64,000 nt of DNA from Marinirhabdus gelatinilytica. Its GTDB lineage: Bacteria; Bacteroidota; Bacteroidia; Flavobacteriales; Flavobacteriaceae. The stretch's first letter is position 1. Every line of letters starts with the position of its first letter. The translations under genes were made by a program, and so were the position numbers. The stretch is from the NCBI RefSeq assembly GCF_003353425.1, contig NZ_QRAO01000001.1, positions 372,001-436,000 on the forward strand, read 5' to 3'. Below the pieces are notes generated by a model. The model ran no database searches, was not told the origin of the DNA, and was given only the letters and a program-made list of their open reading frames with translations. Of the stretch, positions 42,539 to 51,023 are shown piece after piece.

Positions 42539-43669
42539 ATGAAAAAGAAAAACCTAATTGTTTTTGGCACTCGTCCAGAAGCCATAAAAATGGCGCCCTT
42601 GGTCAAGGCATTTATCAAAGATGAAAGTTTTGACACCAAAGTGTGTGTAACAGCACAACATCGCGAAATGTTGGATCAGGTACTGGAGTTTTTTGAAATC
42701 ACCCCAGAGTATGACCTCGACGTGATGAAACCCAACCAGAACCTGTATAGCCTTACCGCTACGATTATAGAGGGGATGAAGCCTGTTTTGGAAGAGGTTG
42801 ATCCAGACTTTGTATATGTGCATGGAGATACCACAACCTCAATGGCGGTTGGCATTGCTGGGTTTTATGCAGGCGCCAAGGTGTGCCACGTAGAAGCCGG
42901 TTTACGTACTTTTAACAGGCAATATCCATTTCCAGAAGAATTCAACAGGCAGCTAACGGGCCGTATTGCCGATTACCACTTTGCACCTACAAAAAGAGCA
43001 AAAGAAAACTTGCTGAAAGAGAACACAAAAGACGATTTAATTCTCGTAACAGGGAACACGGTAATCGATGCACTACTTTTTGGAATTGACAAGGTAAACG
43101 CTTCAGATTATAACGATGCTGAAATTGAAATGCTTTCCGAAAAGCTAGACATTTCAAAAGAAATTATTCTCGTTACAGGACATCGTAGAGAGAACCATGG
43201 GGAAGGTTTGCTGAATATTTGCTCTGCATTGAAGACGATAGCCCAAGAACATCCAGAGACACAAATTATCTATCCTGTTCATTTAAATCCAAACGTAAAA
43301 GGCCCTGTACACGAACTATTGGCGGGTATTGACAATATATTCTTGGTAGCACCACTGGCCTATCCCGCATTTATCTGGTTGATGGAAAAAAGCTATTTGA
43401 TCATTACCGATAGCGGTGGCATCCAGGAAGAAGCGCCAAGTTTAGGGAAGCCTGTCTTGGTTACAAGAACCACGACCGAGCGACCCGAAGCTGTAGAAGA
43501 GGGAACAGTACTGCTGGTTGGCACGGATACTCAAGAAATCATCTCAAAAACAAAAAAATTACTGGAAGACAGCTCATATTATGCAACGATGAGCCAGTTA
43601 CACAACCCTTATGGCGATGGAAAATCTTCATCAAGGATTGTCAATTTTATTAAAAGCTTAGATTATTAA
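42539..43669 (+). CDS. wecB: UDP-N-acetylglucosamine 2-epimerase (non-hydrolysing)
   Basis: 376 residues, the usual length. It interconverts UDP-GlcNAc and UDP-ManNAc. The GT-B-like fold is evident: FGTRPEAIKMAPLVKAF at the start, YVHGDTTTSMA near 93, HVEAGLRTFNRQYPFPEE, TGHRRENHGEG near 213, and DSGGIQEEAPSLGKPVL near 295. Followed by wecC after a 77-bp gap. The pair makes UDP-ManNAcA, a capsule or enterobacterial-common-antigen type sugar donor. Confidence 0.96.
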   Translation: MKKKNLIVFGTRPEAIKMAPLVKAFIKDESFDTKVCVTAQHREMLDQVLEFFEITPEYDLDVMKPNQNLYSLTATIIEGMKPVLEEVDPDFVYVHGDTTTSMAVGIAGFYAGAKVCHVEAGLRTFNRQYPFPEEFNRQLTGRIADYHFAPTKRAKENLLKENTKDDLILVTGNTVIDALLFGIDKVNASDYNDAEIEMLSEKLDISKEIILVTGHRRENHGEGLLNICSALKTIAQEHPETQIIYPVHLNPNVKGPVHELLAGIDNIFLVAPLAYPAFIWLMEKSYLIITDSGGIQEEAPSLGKPVLVTRTTTERPEAVEEGTVLLVGTDTQEIISKTKKLLEDSSYYATMSQLHNPYGDGKSSSRIVNFIKSLDY

Positions 43670-43670
43670 T

Positions 43671-43684
43671 CCCTCCTAGAGGGG
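43671..43684. repeat. C/G-rich palindrome in the wecB-wecC gap
   Basis: CCCTCCTAGAGGGGG can fold on itself (CCCTC with GAGGG), and a GGGGTGTTT/AAAACCCC pairing extends across the 77-bp gap. Similar C-then-G tracts occur near 33407 and 12146. This looks like a dispersed Flavobacteriaceae intergenic palindrome, not a gene; T-runs typical of a terminator are absent. Confidence 0.4.
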
Positions 43685-43746
43685 GCTAGGGGGTGTTTAG
43701 CCAAATGTTAAATATAAAACCCCTCCTATTAAAGTAGTAAATAGTA

Positions 43747-44955
43747 ATGGAACACAAACCAACGGTAGTGATGATGGGGCTAGGCTACATAGGCCTTCCC
43801 ACTGCGGCATTGATTTCAAGCAGGGGTTTAAAGGTAACCGGCGTGGATATTCGGGAAGAAGTAGTAGATACCATCAACCAAGGGAAAATACACATTGTAG
43901 AACCAGATCTCGATGGACTGGTACACCACGTAGTAAACAAAGGGCTTTTACAAGCTAGCACCTCCCCAATTGAGGCTGAGGTCTATCTTATAGCAGTGCC
44001 CACACCCTTTAAGGGAGATCACGTGCCAGATATATCCTACGTGCTTTCAGCCGTAGATAAAATTATCCCTACACTTTCCGAAAATGCCCTGATTATCCTG
44101 GAATCTACCAGCCCTGTAGGAACAACCGAAAAAATTCAACAACGCATTTTTGAAACACGTCCGGAATTAAAGGACAAGATTTACATTGCCTACTGTCCAG
44201 AGCGGGTATTGCCAGGCAATATTTTACATGAGTTGAAACATAACGACCGTGCTATTGGTGGGATTGATGAAACTTCTACACAGAAAGCCATTTCGTTCTA
44301 CAAACATTTCGTGGTGGGTGAGCTACACCCCACCAATGCCAAGACTGCCGAAATGGTAAAGCTAGTAGAAAATGCTTCCCGTGATAACCAAATAGCTTTT
44401 GCCAATGAACTGAGTATGATTTGCGATAAGGCAGGTATCAACGTTTGGGAAATGATCGCCTTGGCCAACAAGCATCCACGAGTTAACATTCTTAGACCCG
44501 GGACGGGAGTGGGTGGGCACTGTATCGCTGTGGATCCGTGGTTTATAGTTTCAGAATTTCCAGAAGAAAGCCAAGTAATAAAAAAGGCACGTGAGGTAAA
44601 CAACTACAAGACCGAGTGGGCTATTGAAAAAGTAAAGAACGCTGCGCTTCAATTTAAGGTAGATAGGGGTAGAGATGCCGTTATTGCCTGTATGGGGTTG
44701 GCCTTTAAGCCCGATATCGATGATTTGAGGGAGTCCCCAGCCTTGTATCTCACCGAAAGCTTAGAAACAGCAGACTTTAATGTGCTAGGTGTAGAACCCA
44801 ATATCGAAAGTGATTCTACTATGACCCTTCACGCCATTTCCGATGCTATTGAGAAGGCAGACATTATTGCCTTTTTGGTAGCGCACAATGAATTTAAAAA
44901 CATACAAATTCCCGAAAATAAAATTGTGATAGATTTTGTGGGGTTGGAAAATTAA
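43747..44955 (+). CDS. wecC: UDP-N-acetyl-D-mannosamine dehydrogenase
   Basis: 402 residues of the UDP-sugar dehydrogenase family, oxidising UDP-ManNAc to UDP-ManNAcA with NAD. GLGYIGLPTAALIS near residue 11 binds NAD; the central domain carries ESTSPVGTTEKI and CPERVLPGNILHEL, a WecC hallmark; the catalytic cysteine is in GTGVGGHCIAVDP near 250. The neighbouring wecB supplies the substrate. The C-terminal NAD/substrate domain is complete. A lipoprotein gene begins 20 bases after the stop. Confidence 0.95.
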   Translation: MEHKPTVVMMGLGYIGLPTAALISSRGLKVTGVDIREEVVDTINQGKIHIVEPDLDGLVHHVVNKGLLQASTSPIEAEVYLIAVPTPFKGDHVPDISYVLSAVDKIIPTLSENALIILESTSPVGTTEKIQQRIFETRPELKDKIYIAYCPERVLPGNILHELKHNDRAIGGIDETSTQKAISFYKHFVVGELHPTNAKTAEMVKLVENASRDNQIAFANELSMICDKAGINVWEMIALANKHPRVNILRPGTGVGGHCIAVDPWFIVSEFPEESQVIKKAREVNNYKTEWAIEKVKNAALQFKVDRGRDAVIACMGLAFKPDIDDLRESPALYLTESLETADFNVLGVEPNIESDSTMTLHAISDAIEKADIIAFLVAHNEFKNIQIPENKIVIDFVGLEN

Positions 44956-44975
44956 TAACTTATAAATAAACAAGT

Positions 44976-45836
44976 ATGAAAATTATTTACGTATTCCTAG
45001 TACCCCTAGTATTGTTTAGTTGCAAGCAAAATGAAAATCGAGATATTGTTATAAGCAATCACGGTGAAAAGAGAGAGTACAATGATAAATTTCAAGATTC
45101 GTTTAACTCTTTTTGGTATACCCACCAAGTTGCTAGTCCAGATAGATTACAATTTGTAAAAGACCCAAGTGATGATAGTAATGATTTATTAAAGGTTTCT
45201 TTAACTAAGACCGACACCGTGGCTAAAGGTTTTAGGAGTGAAATAATAATTAAGCCAAAAGATTCTTTTGGGTATCTAAATAAACATTCCTTTAAATTCA
45301 AGTTCCCTAAATCTTTTTTTGAAAAGGAAGAAAAAAAAGGGGTCATTCTATTGAATCAATGGCACAATGTCCCGTATCCTGGATACAATTACCGAAATCA
45401 AATTGTTAAGGTGAGGGTTCCATTTGCTATGATGGTAGAGCATACACCTAATGGTGACTTTTATATGAAATTACACTATGGACTAAATGTGGGTACACTG
45501 AATGAAATGGAATATGCTATTTGGCCAGGGGAACTAAAACCTGATGTCTGGTACACCTTTGAGAACGAGATATTTTGGAGTTTATACGAGGACGGTTATT
45601 CCAAACCAAAAATTGATGGAATTTGTTTTGAAAGTGGCGATGAAGAGGTGTGTTCTTTTGAAGGAGCAAATATGTACCATATTTTGCCTCACGATTATAA
45701 AATGGGGCTTTATTGGTCTCCGGGTCATGTTCATGATAGACATATTTACTATGATGACTTTAAAATGACTACAGAACGTGTGGGATATTTTCCACCTGTG
45801 ATTGAAACAGATAGTATTAGGTTTAAAAAGAAATAA
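44976..45836 (+). CDS. Lipoprotein with a polysaccharide-lyase-like (heparin lyase I-type) fold
   Basis: 286 residues. The signal MKIIYVFLVPLVLFSCKQ has a lipobox Cys at 16. The body has the concanavalin-like features of the Polysacc_lyase family: TVAKGFRSEIIIKPK, VILLNQWHNVPYPG, and a final PHDYKMGLYWSPGHVHDRHIYYDDFK. A lipoprotein inside a glycan biosynthetic locus could trim or anchor the polysaccharide, but the activity is inferred. Base composition is more AT-rich than the rfb/wec genes before it, and this lasts through the following block. A 168-bp gap follows, with nothing recognisable in it. Confidence 0.6.
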   Translation: MKIIYVFLVPLVLFSCKQNENRDIVISNHGEKREYNDKFQDSFNSFWYTHQVASPDRLQFVKDPSDDSNDLLKVSLTKTDTVAKGFRSEIIIKPKDSFGYLNKHSFKFKFPKSFFEKEEKKGVILLNQWHNVPYPGYNYRNQIVKVRVPFAMMVEHTPNGDFYMKLHYGLNVGTLNEMEYAIWPGELKPDVWYTFENEIFWSLYEDGYSKPKIDGICFESGDEEVCSFEGANMYHILPHDYKMGLYWSPGHVHDRHIYYDDFKMTTERVGYFPPVIETDSIRFKKK

Positions 45837-46004
45837 CTGAAAATCTATTTTTGAGTTAGTATAGGAAGTTCAAGAGTTTTAGGTGACAATGATTTTTATC
45901 CTGCGTTAATTTTATTTGGAGCATTTCCTAAAAAATTTATAGTATTTTTTATGACAAGCTTTTTACTTTGATTCGCCGCCACTAAGAAATTTTAAGTTAA
46001 TAAT

Positions 46005-47477
46005 ATGTTTAAAAATATTAAAGTGACTCATAGTTTTAAGGTTTATTTAGGCCTCATAGTAGCATTCTTTCTCAGGATTTTTAACCTGAATTATGAGGGG
46101 CTGTGGAATGATGAGCTCTTTACAGCGTTTTCGGCAAGTAACAGACAATCTCTGGGTTTTACTATTAAGACTGTAGCGGCAGATGTGCACCCACCTTTAC
46201 ATAATATTTTAACAAAACTATGGACAATTAACTTTGGTTTTAATGATACTTCGCTTCGAATGTTTAATGTAATGCTGGGAGTTTTGGGAGTACTCTCCGT
46301 ATATCATCTGGCAAAACTTCTTTTTAATAAAAAAACAGCAGTTTTTGCTCTATGGTTGGCAGTGTTAAACTCTTTTCTCATTTTATACAGTCAAGAAGTT
46401 CGATCCTATATGTTGCTTTTCGTGCTAGCTAATTACTCTTATTATTATTTTGTAAGACTGCTGGACAATCCCAATAAGACTAGCAACTTAGTTTATTATG
46501 TCCTTTTTAGTGCAGCAGCACTTTATACACATTATTTTGCTTTATTCATTACCATAAGCCAAGGTGTTACCCTACTAATATTAATGGATTATTCTAAACT
46601 CAAAAATAGTTGGAAGAGTTATTTGTTGATGTTTCTAGGTCCAATTTTACTTTTTGTTCCTTGGATGCCTATTTTTCTAAAGCACTTACAATATCCTTTC
46701 AGCTATATAAATGAAGCAAAAATGCATATGCTGTATAGGTTTCCTCAAGAATTCTTTAATGATAAACTTATAGGACTTTTAGTACTTGTAATAATATCTT
46801 TACTTCTTATTTATTTCGTACTACGTAAATTTTCTAAATCAACACGCTTTACAGCATATTTCACTTCTTCTCATAAATCATTAGCGATACTATTTCTTTG
46901 GATTGTTGTTTATTTTTCAATTCCTTTTGTCAAATCGTACTTATCTGATAATAATAGCAATATGAACCATAGGTATTTTATTGCTATTGTTGGTCCCATG
47001 GTATTGCTTTTAGCTTTTAGTATAGCTAAGATTAAATCCCAAAAGATTAGAACTGGAATTTTTATTGGTATTATAGTTTACAGCACCATTATATTAGCGA
47101 CAAGTGAAAAGCCTTATTTTGAAAAAAAAGGTATGTATCGTGAAATTGTTCAGTCAGCAGATGTAGATAATGGAACACCAATACTTTTCTTAACCTCAAA
47201 AGCAAGAAATTTTGACTATTACTTGAGACAAAATGGTTATAGGCAGTTACGGGCTAGGCAAAAAGATTTTGACGTATATATGAACGAGAATGACCCTGAA
47301 GAATATGTAGTTTTTATAGACTTACACCATAAAATTTATCAATTAGATAAAATATTAAAAGAGAAACAAATAGAATATGAGGGATATAGCTTATTTGAGA
47401 TGAAAGAAGCTAGAAATATGCATAAGGCAACAACTATGAGAATGTTGCATTACAAGAAGTCTAACGATTCGTTATGA
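46005..47477 (+). CDS. GT-C family (GT39-like) membrane glycosyltransferase
   Basis: 490 residues with about 11-12 hydrophobic segments. The first loop carries LWNDELFTAFSASNRQ, a GT-C acidic motif (NDE), followed by the VHPPLHNILTKL phrase and YSQEVRSYMLLFVLANYS. These are the features of lipid-phosphate-sugar-dependent transferases of the PMT/ArnT type. Such enzymes take the sugar from polyprenyl-phosphate on the periplasmic face. The last four bases overlap the UbiA gene (ATGA). Since the next four genes look like a polyprenyl-phosphoryl-arabinofuranose pathway, this is the natural candidate for the arabinofuranosyltransferase; that is inference. Confidence 0.82.
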   Translation: MFKNIKVTHSFKVYLGLIVAFFLRIFNLNYEGLWNDELFTAFSASNRQSLGFTIKTVAADVHPPLHNILTKLWTINFGFNDTSLRMFNVMLGVLGVLSVYHLAKLLFNKKTAVFALWLAVLNSFLILYSQEVRSYMLLFVLANYSYYYFVRLLDNPNKTSNLVYYVLFSAAALYTHYFALFITISQGVTLLILMDYSKLKNSWKSYLLMFLGPILLFVPWMPIFLKHLQYPFSYINEAKMHMLYRFPQEFFNDKLIGLLVLVIISLLLIYFVLRKFSKSTRFTAYFTSSHKSLAILFLWIVVYFSIPFVKSYLSDNNSNMNHRYFIAIVGPMVLLLAFSIAKIKSQKIRTGIFIGIIVYSTIILATSEKPYFEKKGMYREIVQSADVDNGTPILFLTSKARNFDYYLRQNGYRQLRARQKDFDVYMNENDPEEYVVFIDLHHKIYQLDKILKEKQIEYEGYSLFEMKEARNMHKATTMRMLHYKKSNDSL

Positions 47478-48337
47478 TGAAAATCTTCAACTTATTAAGA
47501 GTACATCAATGGGTAAAAAACCTCTTTGTATTCTTGCCAGCTTTTTTTTCGGGTAGATTACTTGAGGTTTCCTTTTTTACTGAGTCCCTTATTGCTTTTT
47601 TTCTATTTTCCTTTACAGCCAGTATTATTTATATAATTAATGACTATAAAGACATTGAAAAAGATAAGTTACACCCTGTAAAAAAGCATAGACCTTTGGC
47701 ATCGGGTGCAATTTCAAAACAGCTAGCGCTGTTACTTCTAATTCCTTTTGCAGCATTTGTGGTCATTGGCGCCTTTTATTTTTTAAGCATACAAGCGATA
47801 TTAGTATTAGTGGCATATTTTTTAATGAATCTTGCCTATACTTTTTACCTGAAAAATATTCCTATAGTAGATGTTACGATTATAGCTTTAGGATTTGTGT
47901 TTAGAGTATTGTTCGGGGGTTTTGTAGCTGTAATACTAGTGTCTAAATGGGCGCTGTTACTTACATTTTCACTAGCCTTGATTCTCGCTTTAGGAAAACG
48001 AAGAGGAGAGTTGGTTTTAATGCCAACCAATACACGTAAAGCTCTTCAGGGTTATACGGTAGAGTTTTTAAACATTGCGCTCACCATCGCTATTTCTATT
48101 ACGCTTGTTTCGTATATTATGTATAGCGTGTCTGCCGAAGTAATTAAAAATTTTGGTTCGGACTATTTATATGTCACAACTTTGTTTGTTTTAATGGGTT
48201 TACTTCGCTATTTACAGCAAAGCGTGGTCTTTAACAAAACAGAATCTCCTACTAAATTTTTATATAAAGATCATTTTGTACAACTTATGGTTTTTCTTTG
48301 GATTGTGTCTTTTTTCGTAATTATCTATTTTAAATAA
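47474..48337 (+). CDS. UbiA-family prenyl-phosphate phosphoribosyltransferase (DPPR synthase-like)
   Basis: 287 residues with about nine membrane helices. The UbiA Mg-diphosphate motif appears as NDYKDIEKDKLHP (NDxxDxxxD), with KKHRPLASG just after. The closest known homologue type is the polyprenyl-phosphate 5-phosphoribosyltransferase (mycobacterial Rv3806c), which attaches ribose 5-phosphate from PRPP to decaprenyl phosphate. Ubiquinone or menaquinone prenyltransferases also belong to UbiA, but the short protein, the RVHQWVKNLFVFLPAFFSG start and the DprE1/DprE2-like neighbours favour phosphoribosyl transfer. Overlaps the GT-C stop by 4 bases. Confidence 0.88.
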   Translation: MMKIFNLLRVHQWVKNLFVFLPAFFSGRLLEVSFFTESLIAFFLFSFTASIIYIINDYKDIEKDKLHPVKKHRPLASGAISKQLALLLLIPFAAFVVIGAFYFLSIQAILVLVAYFLMNLAYTFYLKNIPIVDVTIIALGFVFRVLFGGFVAVILVSKWALLLTFSLALILALGKRRGELVLMPTNTRKALQGYTVEFLNIALTIAISITLVSYIMYSVSAEVIKNFGSDYLYVTTLFVLMGLLRYLQQSVVFNKTESPTKFLYKDHFVQLMVFLWIVSFFVIIYFK

Positions 48338-48342
48338 ATAAG

Positions 48343-49653
48343 ATGAAAATTGAAAAAACTATTAGCAATTGGGGTAACTTTCCTAAGTTAAAAGCTTCAG
48401 AATATCTTTTTGAAAACCTTCATAAAACGCAGGGCATTTTGGAAGCTGAAGAAAGTGTTTTAGCAAGAGGAAATGGCCGCTGTTATGGAGATGCAGCATT
48501 AAACAATGCTGTGGTTTCCACTCTTTCACTAAAGCATTTTTTAAGCTTTGATGAAACTGAAGGCACTCTAACTTGTGAGGCTGGTGTGTTGTTTTCAGAT
48601 ATTTTGAACTTAGTGGTGCCAAAAGGATTTTTCTTGCCCGTAACTCCCGGCACAAAATTTATAACTGTTGGGGGCGCTATTGCAGCCGACGTACATGGAA
48701 AGAATCATCATAAAGATGGCTGTTTTTCAGAATTTGTCACGCAATTAAAATTGGTTATTGATACAGGCGAAACAATTATTTGTTCAAGAACCGAAAATAC
48801 AACGCTCTTTTGGGAGACCATTGGAGGAATGGGTCTTACGGGTATTATTGTTGAAGCGACTTTCCAATTAAAAAGAATAGCCAATTCCTATATTTATGTA
48901 GAAAGTATCAAAGCAAAAAACCTTACCGAAATCATGGCCCTCTTTGAGGCCTCTGAAGATTGGACTTACACAGTGGCTTGGATAGATTGTTTACAAAAAG
49001 GCAAACACATAGGTCGCTCTATTTTGATGCGTGGTGAACATGCTCGACCCGAACAACTTTCTAATAAGCAACAAAAAGAACCGTTTAAACTTTCGCCTAC
49101 AAAGGCTATCAAAATTCCTTTTAACTTTCCACGTTTTGTGCTCAATACGCTAAGCGTGAAGGCGTTTAATTGGCTGTATTACAACAAACAAACTCCTAAA
49201 ACCATTAAAAAAGTAACTCATTTTGAACCATTTTTTTATCCGTTGGACTCCCTATTGGAGTGGAATAGAATTTATGGAAAGTCTGGATTTATTCAATATC
49301 AATTTGTGATTCCAAAGGGTGTGGGCAAAGAGGCGCTACAAGATATATTACAAACTATAGCCAAGAGTAATCAAGGGTCTTTTTTGGCTGTGCTAAAGCT
49401 CTTCGGAAAAAACAATCCAAAGGCCTACAATTCCTTCCCAATAGAAGGTTACACCTTGGCGCTAGATTTTAAAGTGAATAAAAAATTATACAAATTAGTA
49501 CCCGAATTAGATGCAATTGTCCTAAAATATAAAGGTAGAATTTATAGGGCAAAAGACAGTCTCTCTAATGCTAGGCTGTTAGATTATGTAAAAGTGCACA
49601 ACACAAAATTCAACTCAGTTCAAAATCGAAGAATAAACAAAGCAACCCCATGA
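48343..49653 (+). CDS. DprE1-like FAD-dependent decaprenylphosphoryl-ribose oxidase
   Basis: 436 residues. FAD-binding features of the vanillyl-alcohol-oxidase family match DprE1 closely: RGNGRCYGDAALN near 42, TPGTKFITVGGAIAADVHG near 100 followed by KNHHKDGCF, and the catalytic-lysine region YRAKDS near 406. In M. tuberculosis DprE1 the cysteine that benzothiazinones modify (Cys387, in NICVDFP) corresponds here to Ala in YTLALDF. DprE1 oxidises the 2'-OH of polyprenyl-phosphoryl-ribose. Overlaps the next gene by 4 bases. Family assignment is strong. Confidence 0.92.
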   Translation: MKIEKTISNWGNFPKLKASEYLFENLHKTQGILEAEESVLARGNGRCYGDAALNNAVVSTLSLKHFLSFDETEGTLTCEAGVLFSDILNLVVPKGFFLPVTPGTKFITVGGAIAADVHGKNHHKDGCFSEFVTQLKLVIDTGETIICSRTENTTLFWETIGGMGLTGIIVEATFQLKRIANSYIYVESIKAKNLTEIMALFEASEDWTYTVAWIDCLQKGKHIGRSILMRGEHARPEQLSNKQQKEPFKLSPTKAIKIPFNFPRFVLNTLSVKAFNWLYYNKQTPKTIKKVTHFEPFFYPLDSLLEWNRIYGKSGFIQYQFVIPKGVGKEALQDILQTIAKSNQGSFLAVLKLFGKNNPKAYNSFPIEGYTLALDFKVNKKLYKLVPELDAIVLKYKGRIYRAKDSLSNARLLDYVKVHNTKFNSVQNRRINKATP

Positions 49654-50369
49654 TCATACTAGGCGCCAATTCTGAAATAGCAAGAGAGTTCACAGAGCTT
49701 ATGCTTCAAAAACAATCTTTTGTAACTGTGTATTTGCTTTCTTCAAATGCTGAGCAACTTGTTACTTTTAAGAAGCACTTAGAAGTAAAATACAAGACTG
49801 AGGTCAAAATCATTCCGTTTGATTTGATGGGGCAAATAAAGTTAGATTTTTCTGCGATGGAATATAATTTGGTTTTTAGCGCTGCGGGTTATTTGGGTGA
49901 CACAGAAGCGGGTGTTATTGCAAAAACAGAAGACATGTCACGCATTATGGCAATTAATTATTCTGGATTGGTTCATTTCCTTAATGCTGTTGCCAATGAT
50001 TTGTTGGAGAAGGAAAACGGCACCATTATTTGCATAAGCTCGGTAGCTGGTGAACGGGGACGACAGAGCAATTTTATTTATGGCAGTGCAAAGGCTGGAA
50101 TAACTGCCTATTTAAGCGGGTTGCGAAATTTTCTGTATAAGAAAAACATACACGTAATGACCGTAAAACCAGGATTTATGGATACCAAGATGACCCGTGG
50201 AATGGATCTGCCTGGCCCGTTGACTATCAATCCAAAAAAAGCAGCACACCTTATTTATTCAGGCTATAAAAAGAAGAAAAACACCATTTACATCTCGGGA
50301 ATTTGGAGGCTCATTATGTTTGTGATACGCAACATACCAGAAATTATCTTTAAGAAGCTTTCTTTATGA
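49650..50369 (+). CDS. DprE2-like short-chain dehydrogenase
   Basis: 239 residues, SDR family. Begins MIILGANSEIAREF (nucleotide-binding GxxSxIA type), with SSVAGERGRQSNFIYGSAKAG carrying the catalytic Ser/Tyr/Lys. The last of these is nearly identical to DprE2's equivalent region. DprE2 reduces the 2'-keto sugar made by DprE1, giving polyprenyl-phosphoryl-arabinofuranose. It lies between DprE1-like and a HAD phosphatase with 4-base overlaps on both sides, so all are translated together. The C-terminus is basic and may contact the membrane. Confidence 0.9.
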   Translation: MIILGANSEIAREFTELMLQKQSFVTVYLLSSNAEQLVTFKKHLEVKYKTEVKIIPFDLMGQIKLDFSAMEYNLVFSAAGYLGDTEAGVIAKTEDMSRIMAINYSGLVHFLNAVANDLLEKENGTIICISSVAGERGRQSNFIYGSAKAGITAYLSGLRNFLYKKNIHVMTVKPGFMDTKMTRGMDLPGPLTINPKKAAHLIYSGYKKKKNTIYISGIWRLIMFVIRNIPEIIFKKLSL

Positions 50370-50956
50370 GCGCACTCTATCTATACGATTTTGATGGCAC
50401 CCTAACCACAAAAGACTCTTTGTTTGCGTTTTTAAAGTTTGCAACACCTAGAGGAAAATATATTTTGGCTGTGGTTAGCCTTGCTCCGTTACTTGTCTTA
50501 GCAAAATTAGGGTTGATTTCCAAAGCTGAAACTAAGCGAAAGTTAATATCAGCCTGCTTAATGGGAAAATCGAAGACTGAACTAAGCTCACTTGCAATCC
50601 GTTTTTTTAAAAAAATTAAAGACACCCCCTTTTTTAGGGAAAAAGCGCTCGTCTCTATTGAAAACAATAAAGGTAAAGGGAAAATTTACATCGTTTCAGC
50701 ATCAGTAGATATATGGATGGAAGCTATTGCAAAGAATTTAGGAGTAGGCCTTATCTGTACTCAAGCCGACTTTAAGAATGATATTTTCAGCGGAAATTTT
50801 AAAACCCCCAATTGTAATTATGAAGAAAAACCCAAAAGAGTGCTGGCAGAAATAGATCTTAATAATTTTTCTGAAATCAATTATTTTGGAGATTCCAAAG
50901 GGGATATGGCAATGAAGTCCTTAGCAACAGCGTTCTATTTAAACCATTTTAAGTAA
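50366..50956 (+). CDS. HAD-IB family phosphatase
   Basis: 196 residues. HAD signatures: DFDGTLTTKDS near residue 8, IVSASVDIWM near 105, and GDSKGDMAM near 175; the cap is small and helical. In the arabinofuranose block it is the candidate enzyme that removes the 5-phosphate from polyprenyl-phosphoryl-ribose 5-phosphate, which in mycobacteria is attributed to an unrelated phosphatase type. That role is inferred from position. The start overlaps the SDR stop by ATGA. A gap of 67 bp with a TACATTTG box follows. Confidence 0.85.
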   Translation: MSALYLYDFDGTLTTKDSLFAFLKFATPRGKYILAVVSLAPLLVLAKLGLISKAETKRKLISACLMGKSKTELSSLAIRFFKKIKDTPFFREKALVSIENNKGKGKIYIVSASVDIWMEAIAKNLGVGLICTQADFKNDIFSGNFKTPNCNYEEKPKRVLAEIDLNNFSEINYFGDSKGDMAMKSLATAFYLNHFK

Positions 50957-50990
50957 TCATATTCCTAAAGCACAACCTTTCTAAAATGTG

Positions 50991-50998
50991 TACATTTG
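50991..50998 (+). promoter_or_regulatory. -7 element (TACATTTG) upstream of the NeuB-fusion operon
   Basis: TACATTTG fits TAnnTTTG and lies 25 bases before the TTG start at 51024, suggesting that a new transcription unit begins here. Confidence 0.45.
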
Positions 50999-51023
50999 AA
51001 GACTAAAATTAAACCTCATACCA

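Noticed and set aside
43670-43746. A terminator after wecB
   Set aside because: The palindrome is C/G rich but no T tract follows, and wecC probably continues the operon.
47474-48337. A menaquinone or heme prenyltransferase (UbiA superfamily)
   Set aside because: Motif alone would allow it, but the adjacent DprE1/DprE2-like genes and the short N-terminus favour prenyl-phosphate phosphoribosyl transfer.
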